A stretch of DNA of 46,712 bases from Ruminococcus sp. Phil11 (GTDB taxonomy: Bacteria; Bacillota; Clostridia; Oscillospirales; Ruminococcaceae): contig MSGZ01000024.1 in the NCBI GenBank assembly GCA_001940925.1, positions 1 through 46,712 on the forward strand, given 5' to 3'. Below, piece after piece: positions 40,117 through 46,712 of this stretch. The notes beneath the pieces were generated by a model. The model had not been told where the DNA came from. It ran no database searches and saw only the letters and a list, made by a program, of their open reading frames with translations. Every line of letters begins with the position of its first letter. Position 1 is the stretch's first letter. A program made the position numbers and the translations under genes.

Positions 40117-41760
40117 ATGACAATCAGCAAAAAAACATGTTTCCGGCATATCCTTTCGGCGGTCTGCGCAATGCTTCTGCTGACGCTGATCCTGCCGCTG
40201 ACCGCATCTGCGGACGACAAGGAATACAGCGTCAAATCCGCATCGTTCTACGTTTCTTTTAATGACAGCGGCGACGCGACAATCACCGAGGAATGGAATG
40301 TCAATTACACAAAGGGCAGCTTCACCAGATTCTACAAGGATATCTACAACGCATACAATCAACTGGAATACATCCGCGATGTGCAGGTGCAGTCCTGCAA
40401 GATCAACGGAGAAGAAGCAATCGCGCAGAACAATACGGACCGGAATCCCGGTCATTATTATCTGCAATGGTCCCAGAGCAAATATACGATTCACTGGTTT
40501 CATCCCGCGCAGAATGAGACCGTGAAGTATGAGATCACCTATGTGATCCCCGGTGCGCTCAAGCTGAACGAAAACGACCGTGCCTGCTTCTGCTACCGTT
40601 TCATCGGCATTGATTTCCCGAAAACAGTCGGATCGGTCCATGCCGAGTTCGATCTGCCGGAACATTCCGGCGCGGACGATGTGACGGTCTCCTACGGTGC
40701 TGTTGCAGAGAGCGGAAACAAGGTCATCTGCAGTACCTTGAACGGCAGCGGCATGTATAAGATCCAGCTGAAAACCGATGCCGCACCGTACAGCGCACTC
40801 GGCAAAATCGCTGACGTCGAGCTCCCGGCGGATGCGGACAGGGCTATGCGCAGCAGCGGCAAAAACGAGCTGGAATGGCTCAATGTGCTGTTCGGGCTGC
40901 TCCCGATGACCCCGTTCTTCGGATTCTTTCTGCTGATTGCCGGCGTCATCGCGATTCCGACCATAAAGGCGCGCAGACGTCTGAAAAAGGATCCCGACTG
41001 CCTGCTGAATGCCGCGGAACGCCTCGACGGCGTGAACATTCCGTATACATGGTATACGATGCTGCCGAAAACCGTGATCACCAGAACGTCGCAGGATATG
41101 TTCGCCGATTTCTATGTCGGCCTGTTCGATCTTGCGCGGCAGGGCTATCTGACCTTTACGAAGAACGGGATCCTGATGAACAAGAACACCGTGACCAACG
41201 TACAGGATCCGGTGCAGATGAATGCGAATCTTGCGTTCCTGAACATGATCGCGGAGACGTTCTCGTGTCAGGACAACGGCGAAAGCGTGTATCTGCCGTA
41301 TACGGGGATGCGCCTTGCGCTTTCGGAAAACGATCGGGCACTTTCCTTCCTTGCGGGCGTCAAGGCGTGGAAGTCGGACTATAAGAACAATCTTCCGAAC
41401 AGCACGCTCTATCAGAGCCTGCTCTCGAACGGCATCATGAATCAGGTGCTTTCCGATCTCGACCTCTGGATCAAGACCGTGAACTACACGAAATACAAGG
41501 TCAGTGCCTACGACTGCCTCAGCCTGTTTGAACGCACCGGCTCGATCAAGAGCTTTGACGTTCTGACGCTCCTGCTGCATCCGGAGCAGAGCGTGCGCGT
41601 GGAAGCTGACAACGATCTGTGCGACATGACATCATTTTTCGGATCGGTGCGGATGCCCAGCAGAAGTTCGGACAGTTCAGGCGGTTCCAGCTGCTCCAGC
41701 TGTTCAAGCTGCTCCAGCTGTTCGAGCTGCAGCGGCTGCGGCGGCGGCGGTGCGGATTAA
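40117..41760 (+). CDS. DUF2207 membrane protein with C-terminal Cys-repeat tail
   Basis: A 547-residue protein; ATG 40117 has GGAGGT 6 bases upstream and 13 bases separate it from the radical SAM gene. Signal peptide 1-32, then the DUF2207 external beta domain (about 35-230: FYVSFNDSGDATITEEWNV, KDIYNAYN, and YEITYVIPGAL). A membrane helix (about 262-285) leads to a cytosolic domain (about 290-510). The tail (about 508-547) is Ser/Gly-rich with six cysteines exactly three residues apart (526, 529, 532, 535, 538, 541), ending in a Gly run. DUF2207 proteins usually end in plain Gly/Ser-rich tails, so the regular Cys spacing beside a SPASM enzyme suggests a modified segment facing the cytoplasm. 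Modification is inferred. Confidence 0.9.
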   Translation: MTISKKTCFRHILSAVCAMLLLTLILPLTASADDKEYSVKSASFYVSFNDSGDATITEEWNVNYTKGSFTRFYKDIYNAYNQLEYIRDVQVQSCKINGEEAIAQNNTDRNPGHYYLQWSQSKYTIHWFHPAQNETVKYEITYVIPGALKLNENDRACFCYRFIGIDFPKTVGSVHAEFDLPEHSGADDVTVSYGAVAESGNKVICSTLNGSGMYKIQLKTDAAPYSALGKIADVELPADADRAMRSSGKNELEWLNVLFGLLPMTPFFGFFLLIAGVIAIPTIKARRRLKKDPDCLLNAAERLDGVNIPYTWYTMLPKTVITRTSQDMFADFYVGLFDLARQGYLTFTKNGILMNKNTVTNVQDPVQMNANLAFLNMIAETFSCQDNGESVYLPYTGMRLALSENDRALSFLAGVKAWKSDYKNNLPNSTLYQSLLSNGIMNQVLSDLDLWIKTVNYTKYKVSAYDCLSLFERTGSIKSFDVLTLLLHPEQSVRVEADNDLCDMTSFFGSVRMPSRSSDSSGGSSCSSCSSCSSCSSCSGCGGGGAD

Positions 41761-41792
41761 GCTGCCGTCCCCGGCTGTATCCTATATTGTCA

Positions 41793-41825
41793 AAAGGGTG
41801 CTGATGTGAATGATCGGCACCCTTT
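41793..41825 (+). terminator. Intrinsic terminator with GCTGATGTGA core
   Basis: Stem AAAGGGTGC ... GCACCCTTT enclosing TGATGTGAATGATCG, followed by CTGTTT. Core shared with the terminator at 28974-29010. Confidence 0.75.
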
Positions 41826-41882
41826 CTGTTTGTGATCTCCGTTCCGGGGCAGGGCGGAAAAACGTGCGCGTGCCCTCCCGCC

Positions 41883-41911
41883 TTGACGCAAATGATGCGC
41901 TGTGGTATAAT
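41883..41911 (+). promoter_or_regulatory. SigA-type promoter upstream of ECF operon 3
   Basis: TTGACG (41883-41888), 17-base spacer, TATAAT (41906-41911). Confidence 0.75.
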
Positions 41912-41937
41912 GGCATGGAAACGGAAAGTTCTCGCCT

Positions 41938-41989
41938 GAAAAAATTTTTTTCGGAAAAAGTGTAATGCGCCGGGTGCGGTTGGTGTCTG
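41938..41989 (+). promoter_or_regulatory. Putative autoregulatory ECF promoter, operon 3
   Basis: A/T tract (41939-41951), CGGAAAAAG, then TGTAATG (41961-41967), 16-base spacer and TGTCTG (41984-41989). The A/T tract and CGGAAAAA are nearly the same as at operon 1. Confidence 0.55.
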
Positions 41990-42036
41990 TCTGTATGAAG
42001 CCGCTTCAAACCCGAACCGAAAGGATGATGAACACT

Positions 42037-42594
42037 GTGGACGATAAGGAACTGATCAAGCTGTACTTTGACCGCAATGAACTTGCAGTCACCGAGACAC
42101 AGCGCAAATTCGGCGGATATCTCTATACCATTGCGCACAACATTCTCGGCAGTGTGCAGGACGCAGAGGAATGCGTCAATGATGTGCTGATGCGTCTGTG
42201 GGATCACATCCCGCCGGCCAACCCGGAGAATGTCTACGCGTATTTCGCATCGGTTGCGCGCTCCGTTGCGCGTAAACGGTACCAGAAAAATCACGCGCTC
42301 AAGAGAGGCGGCAATGAGACAGAGCTCGTCCTTGACGAGTTAAGAGACTGCTGCACAGATCCTGACACTGTGGAACAGCAGATCGACAGCCGCTCGCTCC
42401 GTGATGCGATCACAGATTTTCTTGACACACTGAAGCCCGAACAGCAGACGATCTTCGTCCAGCGTTACTGGTACGTCTGTCCGATCGAAGACATTGCAGA
42501 GGACCTCGGCATCTCGAAATCGAAGGTCTCAGTCACGCTGATGCGTACACGCCAGAAGCTCCGGAAACATCTTGAACAGGAGGGATTCTTATGA
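42037..42594 (+). CDS. ECF-type RNA polymerase sigma factor (operon 3)
   Basis: A 185-residue ECF sigma factor. The start is uncertain: ATG codons at 42025 and 42028 lie too close to the only ribosome-site-like GAAAGGA, while GTG 42037 has reasonable spacing and gives the same length as the operon 2 paralogue. Region 2 has LYTIAHNILGSVQDAEECV, LMRLWDHIPPAN and FASVARSVARKRYQ. Region 4 has LKPEQQTIFVQRYWYV, then IEDIAEDLGISKSKVSVTL and RTRQKLRKHL. The stop overlaps the next start by ATGA. It is a paralogue of the operon 2 factor. Confidence 0.9.
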   Translation: MDDKELIKLYFDRNELAVTETQRKFGGYLYTIAHNILGSVQDAEECVNDVLMRLWDHIPPANPENVYAYFASVARSVARKRYQKNHALKRGGNETELVLDELRDCCTDPDTVEQQIDSRSLRDAITDFLDTLKPEQQTIFVQRYWYVCPIEDIAEDLGISKSKVSVTLMRTRQKLRKHLEQEGFL

Positions 42595-45500
42595 AGCCGA
42601 CCGATCTTTTCAATGCGATTGAAAATATCCCGGATGAATATATCGACGCCGCAAAGCCGTCGTCCGTCAAACGGCACGGAGAGTCCCGCTCTGTTGTACA
42701 AAAGAGCGTCCGTGACGCAGAGGCGGTCAGCAGCAAAACGAGCAGCCTTTCTGACGCACGGCATACGCACAGCAGAAAGGACAATATCCGTATGAGCACC
42801 AAACAACCGGTTTTGCAGCGTATTGCAACCGCCTTTGCAGCTGCGGCGGCATGTGTCGTTTTCGCAGGCGGCGGCCTGTTCATCGTACAGCAGGCCAGAC
42901 AGAATCAGCAGGATTCCGAGAACAACGGCGTTGAAGCCGCAATGAACTTCCTCGGCGGCAGCGGCGAGATCCGCTCGACCGATGACATGTTTATGATGTA
43001 CGATGACCGGAAATTCTATTTCCAGTTCGCACAGTATGAGGCGATGCGTACCGGCAGCGAGATCGACACGCTGAAAATGGGTACGCATCTCAGTGATATC
43101 CTCTATGACGGCGAGCAGTTCTACCGCAAAGAGGGCGCAGAGGGCACATCGCTTTACCGCATTGATGCGCAGGGAAACCATGCTGACGAAAAGCCGTTCT
43201 ACACAATCAGCGAGGACGGGATTCAGAATCCGATGTTTCATATCATCCGGAAGCTGAGTGACAGTGCCTACTATCTCTGCTATTCGTATTCGTTCACAGA
43301 CGGCGAAGAGACCGGAATGAAGTCCGGCTCCCGCAGCATCATCTATCAGCCGGCGACCGGTCAGCAGGATGAAATCCCGAACGGCAGCACCGCATCCGCG
43401 CAGACTGTCGGAGATAACGGTATTATTTACAGTATACCGGAACCGCGTATGGTCACGGACGGCAGGGATATCATCTTCGCGGAGTACGACGGCTCCATGT
43501 ACCGCGTTACGCTCGACCCGGTGAAGATCGAGCTGTACGAGCCGGCGCAGAAGACCGGCAGCTATATGCTTGACTGGATGATCGCTGACGGCAGCGTGTA
43601 CTTTATGAACGGTACGGGCGAAGCTTCGGACGAAGCACCGTACAGCTACGGCAAGATCGACCTCGATTCGCACACCTACACCGAAATCCTGCACGAGACG
43701 GATTTCAGCCGCTTTTATCCCTGTGACGGCAAGGTCTTTGCGCTGACCGATGACAATACGAAGCTGGTCTGCGCAGACCCCGACTGGAAGAATGTTGAGA
43801 CAGTCTGCGATTTCCGCAGCGGCATGACCGAAGCCTTCACGAACGCACTGAACGAAACATGCGGCGGCGATCTGACCAATGCGTATGTCACGGCAGCTGA
43901 CGAAAACTATATTCTGGTCTGCTTTGTGTTCGGCGATCCCGGCAAGACCTGCGCCGTCGTTGACCGCAAGACCGGCTCCGTCCGCTTCTTCCGCTCGCCG
44001 GAGACCGAGGATATCGCCCCCGAAAATACCGCGGAACAGAATCTTCTCGGCGGTACCGGCACCCTGCATACCGCAGGCGACAACTGGCTGATCTATGATG
44101 ACAGCTATGTGTACCTGCCGTATTACGCCGCCCGCGGCACACGCAGCCCCGGCGAACAGATCTCCTATCTGGATCCGAACTGGAAATCGGCATATCCCGG
44201 CATGGAGAATCTCCGGCTGATCAGCGACGGCACCAACATTTACAGGCTGGACAATTACTGCGTGTACACCCTTGACACGCTCCGCTGGCCGGAAGCCGTT
44301 CCGTTCTTCACCGTTCCCGAAAAGGATATCGAGGCATTCAAGCAGGAAAACGGCCGTGCCTACGTGCAGAACATCATGATCGACAAGCTGGCGGATCAGT
44401 ATTATCATATCTTCGTATCGCTTGAAAATGATGCCGTTGCACAGGCTGCGACCGCCTTCCGGACATACGGTTATCTCTACAACGCAGCGACCGAAGAATG
44501 CAGAGAGATCCCGTGCAAAGAAGATATGATCAACCCGTTCAGCACCTACCGGTGCGGTGACAGCTTCTACTGCGCACCGTATGATGTTGAAACGCTCTAT
44601 CGCTTTGACCTCGACAGCTACACCTTTGAGGAAGTTCCCGCCCCCGATCCCTATATCATCTGGGACGGCTGCATTCTTCCGGCGAACGATGCGATCTATT
44701 ATCTGACACCCGGCAAGGACAACAGCTTCAATGAGCGCTATTACTGCAAATACGACACGAACACCAAGCGTTCCGAGATCATCAGCACCGCCCCCGGCTT
44801 CAATCACTTCTTCCCGTTTGAGGGCAAAATCTATGCCGTGAATTCTGAGGGCACGCAGATCTTCTGTGCGGACGCAGATCTGAAAAACAGGACCGTCCTC
44901 ATGGATTTTGAGCGCGATGTTCCGGATACTCTGAAGCAGTCCGCACAAAAGGCGGTCAACGGCGCCGGCGCCCCGATCACTTTGATCGCACAGGTCGACT
45001 GCGCGGATGAGAACTATGTCTGCGCACACCTTGCAGACGGCACCGACTTCCTGATGAACCGTCAGACCGGCACGGTCACGTTCTATCCGTATCCCGATCC
45101 CGATCCCGATCCCGAAGCAGAACCGCAGAACAATACGCAGACCGAACCGGACACCGCTGAAACCCCTGCACAGGAAAACGTGTTCGGCGGCTGGGGCACA
45201 CTCTGCCCCGTGGACTGGGATGTCCGCGGTGCCGTCGCCCTCTACCGCGACGACAACAACTACTACTTCTTCAACAGTGACGGCAAATGGTACCGCTGCC
45301 CGCTCGCAGGCGGACAGAAGGAGCAGCTCCCCGCACGCATCGCAGGTGCACAGGCACCGCAGGATGCATTCATCTCTGACGGCGAGCGCGTTTACACCAA
45401 GGATATGATCGTTGTCTCCGAGGGCGGCGCCGCAAATTCGTTTGATGTGGCAGCGATCCGCGCGTATCTCGACGAGCTGAACGATGACGCGACCGACAAC

Positions 45501-46166
45501 GGCTATTACTACAGCTGCGCCAATATCTGGCATATCCGTGACCGGTATTTCCTCAATATCACCGGTACAAATGCGGAAAACAATTTAATCAGCATCGAGG
45601 TCTGGACAGACGAGAACGGCAAAATCATATCCCATGAAAAAGCACAGGGCGGCATCTCCCGCTACTTCTGCAGCGGTTCCGGGAACCAGATGTGCGCAGT
45701 CCGCGACGGTTTCCTTGATATCATCGACTGCCCCGGTGATGAACCTGACGACAAGCCCGATCCGCTGGCTTACGGCAAAATCAGAGACCTGTACTTAGAT
45801 ATGAACGGTTCGTACTTCCTGACCGATAACCTCGACCTCTATACATTCGATCATCATGGAGAAAAGGCTCTCATTACAGAGGTACCCTTTGATGAGCCGC
45901 TTCTTATGACCGCACCGGATCACCGCTTCTTTTATGTGAATACGGAACGGCTCAACTTCTCTCTGCGCGAGTGGAACGAAAACGGTGAGGATGAGGAGAT
46001 CTATGCGCCGGAAAACAGCAACAGCCAGGAGCTCTGGATCTGCGGCTATGAGCAGACCGGAAACGGCAGCTACAATATCGTGCTGAAGCGCACATACGAT
46101 CAGAATCAGACCGGCTTTGTCTTTGTGGACCCGACGACCGGCCGCACTGTGAAGCAGATTCTGTAA
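42591..46166 (+). CDS. Large single-pass membrane sensor protein, likely anti-sigma partner (operon 3)
   Basis: A 1191-residue protein coupled to the ECF gene by ATGA. The cytosolic segment 1-76 starts with LFNAIENIPDEYIDA, matching the N-terminal motif of the operon 2 partner. One membrane helix lies at about 78-100. The external part consists of three beta-propeller-like modules, each opening with a Gly-rich strand (LGGSGEIRSTDD near 118, LGGTGTLHTAGD near 485, FGGWGTLCPVDWD near 865) followed by repeated YDD-x-x-Y/F-Y/F, Y-R-I/LD and DG-x-x-Y strands, as in DUF5050/TolB-like propellers. An acidic Pro/Asp/Glu linker separates modules 2 and 3. It probably senses an external ligand; ligand unknown. 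Confidence 0.85.
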   Translation: MKPTDLFNAIENIPDEYIDAAKPSSVKRHGESRSVVQKSVRDAEAVSSKTSSLSDARHTHSRKDNIRMSTKQPVLQRIATAFAAAAACVVFAGGGLFIVQQARQNQQDSENNGVEAAMNFLGGSGEIRSTDDMFMMYDDRKFYFQFAQYEAMRTGSEIDTLKMGTHLSDILYDGEQFYRKEGAEGTSLYRIDAQGNHADEKPFYTISEDGIQNPMFHIIRKLSDSAYYLCYSYSFTDGEETGMKSGSRSIIYQPATGQQDEIPNGSTASAQTVGDNGIIYSIPEPRMVTDGRDIIFAEYDGSMYRVTLDPVKIELYEPAQKTGSYMLDWMIADGSVYFMNGTGEASDEAPYSYGKIDLDSHTYTEILHETDFSRFYPCDGKVFALTDDNTKLVCADPDWKNVETVCDFRSGMTEAFTNALNETCGGDLTNAYVTAADENYILVCFVFGDPGKTCAVVDRKTGSVRFFRSPETEDIAPENTAEQNLLGGTGTLHTAGDNWLIYDDSYVYLPYYAARGTRSPGEQISYLDPNWKSAYPGMENLRLISDGTNIYRLDNYCVYTLDTLRWPEAVPFFTVPEKDIEAFKQENGRAYVQNIMIDKLADQYYHIFVSLENDAVAQAATAFRTYGYLYNAATEECREIPCKEDMINPFSTYRCGDSFYCAPYDVETLYRFDLDSYTFEEVPAPDPYIIWDGCILPANDAIYYLTPGKDNSFNERYYCKYDTNTKRSEIISTAPGFNHFFPFEGKIYAVNSEGTQIFCADADLKNRTVLMDFERDVPDTLKQSAQKAVNGAGAPITLIAQVDCADENYVCAHLADGTDFLMNRQTGTVTFYPYPDPDPDPEAEPQNNTQTEPDTAETPAQENVFGGWGTLCPVDWDVRGAVALYRDDNNYYFFNSDGKWYRCPLAGGQKEQLPARIAGAQAPQDAFISDGERVYTKDMIVVSEGGAANSFDVAAIRAYLDELNDDATDNGYYYSCANIWHIRDRYFLNITGTNAENNLISIEVWTDENGKIISHEKAQGGISRYFCSGSGNQMCAVRDGFLDIIDCPGDEPDDKPDPLAYGKIRDLYLDMNGSYFLTDNLDLYTFDHHGEKALITEVPFDEPLLMTAPDHRFFYVNTERLNFSLREWNENGEDEEIYAPENSNSQELWICGYEQTGNGSYNIVLKRTYDQNQTGFVFVDPTTGRTVKQIL

Positions 46167-46175
46167 ATCAAACGC

Positions 46176-46213
46176 AAACACCGCCTGACTTTGAATCAGG
46201 CGGTGTTTTTTTG
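46176..46213. terminator. Bidirectional terminator between converging genes
   Basis: Stem CACCGCCTGA / TCAGGCGGTG with AAA before and a seven-T run after. Confidence 0.85.
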
Positions 46214-46225
46214 TTTATGCGTTTG

Positions 46226-46712
46226 TTATCTGCTGCGGTCAGCGCGTTTTCTGTCAGTCTCCGTCCGGAGATACGGGAGCGGCTGTCTGCCGAGCAGCAC
46301 CTCCCATGTGAGATGCTTTCCCGCGACCGTATTGTTGACGTAGTAGATCAGGATGTTCTGAACATCATCGACAGAGAGCTCCGCATCGCCGTTGACATTT
46401 GCGGCTTTGTACTGCCGGTCTGTCAGCTCCGTGTCTTTGCCGGAGACCTGCTTGGTATACGCTTTCAGGGCAAGCTGTACGTCCTCCACGCTGACCGTGC
46501 CGTCGCCGTCCACATCACCGGTCAGGGGCGCGGGCTCCGTGGTCTGCGCCGGTGTCGTGACCGCTTCCGCAGTTGTGGTGATCGCCTTTGCGGTTGTGAC
46601 TTTGGCGGTTGTCGTTGCAGCCTTTGCCGTTGTGGTGGTCGCCTTTGCGGTTGTGGTCGCCTTCGTCGTTGTCGTGGTCGCCTTCGTCGTTGTCGTGGTC
46701 GCCTTTGTTGTT
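46226..46712 (-). CDS. Dockerin-containing protein, 3' part only (5' end outside window)
   Basis: The frame is open from the stop at 46226 to the window edge, so the start and main domain are not visible. About 60 residues of Thr/Ala/Lys linker (TTTKATTTTKA, TTTAKA) are followed by a type I dockerin with loops DVDGDGTVSVEDV and NVNGDAELSVDDV and helices VQLALKAYTK and VQNILIYYVNNTVAG. A basic tail follows (YLRTETDRKRADRSR). The dockerin is nearly identical to that of the triple-repeat protein at 6649-9456, including the TWE-x-LLG end, so both should bind the same cohesins. Confidence 0.9.
   Translation of the reverse strand, partial: TTKATTTTTKATTTTTKATTTAKATTTTAKAATTTAKVTTAKAITTTAEAVTTPAQTTEPAPLTGDVDGDGTVSVEDVQLALKAYTKQVSGKDTELTDRQYKAANVNGDAELSVDDVQNILIYYVNNTVAGKHLTWEVLLGRQPLPYLRTETDRKRADRSR

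Noticed and set aside
39625..41580. 651-residue minus-strand frame across the radical SAM and DUF2207 genes
   Set aside because: It crosses two real genes and their boundary; no ribosome site or domain.
42465..45533. 1022-residue open frame on the minus strand opposite the sensor of ECF operon 3
   Set aside because: It overlaps a well-supported plus-strand gene in a fixed phase and has Arg/Ile/Val/Ala-rich, unfolded-looking sequence without a start site.
1..46712. tRNA, rRNA, CRISPR arrays, insertion sequences with terminal repeats
   Set aside because: None recognised on either strand by reading; no transposase or integrase motif was found.

Overview
The window reads as chromosomal DNA of a Ruminococcus-like gut or rumen Firmicute (Oscillospirales, fibre-degrader type). 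Reasons: moderate GC, AGGAGG-type ribosome sites, many TTGACA-N17-TATAAT promoters, and above all six proteins with type I dockerin modules (tandem D-x-N/D-x-D/N-G loops), several joined to Thr/Ala/Lys linkers (TTTAKA or TTTAKP repeats). This indicates an organism that assembles cohesin-dockerin complexes. Species cannot be fixed from the sequence alone.

Region 1 (1-6500) is accessory DNA. A winged-helix protein (1111-1818) and a frameshifted ArdC-like conjugative-element gene (5623-6470) bracket minus-strand small acidic proteins, including a DUF2262-like protein and two tandem YezG/DUF600-like immunity paralogues. No toxin gene is visible. A short hairpin repeat recurs three times beside these genes. 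The best reading is an orphan immunity array in a decayed mobile element.

Region 2 (6600-24300) is the extracellular block. It holds a secreted protein with three copies of a ~235-residue unit plus a C-terminal dockerin (6649-9456), a 1610-aa subtilase with dockerin (9914-14746), and on the minus strand a 1513-aa protein with three N-terminal repeats, an internal dockerin and an HEMYH zinc-peptidase motif (19745-24286). Between them is a minus-strand operon: DUF4003, a broken small ORF, a Cys-rich 57-aa protein, a Sel1-repeat protein and a 630-aa coiled-coil protein.

Region 3 (24500-32820) has a two-gene chromate transporter, ECF sigma operon 1 (sigma plus membrane protein), a decayed locus behind a good promoter, a TIM-barrel/acyl-CoA synthetase fusion with an attenuator-like leader, and YegP plus a small helical protein.

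Region 4 (32880-46712) has ECF operon 2 (sigma, membrane protein with an external dockerin-like module, dockerin-only secreted protein), a minus operon (DUF4129 membrane protein, GyrI-like protein, YfcE phosphodiesterase), a plus operon (DUF4230 protein, radical SAM/SPASM enzyme, DUF2207 membrane protein ending in a regular Cys repeat), ECF operon 3 (sigma plus 1191-aa membrane sensor), and the 3' part of another dockerin protein at the edge.

Two themes stand out. The radical SAM/Cys-tail operon at 38230-41760 looks like a protein-modification system acting on the tail of a membrane protein. The three ECF operons share an A/T-tract plus -35/-10 architecture that suggests autoregulation, and one of them places a dockerin on what looks like the sensor.
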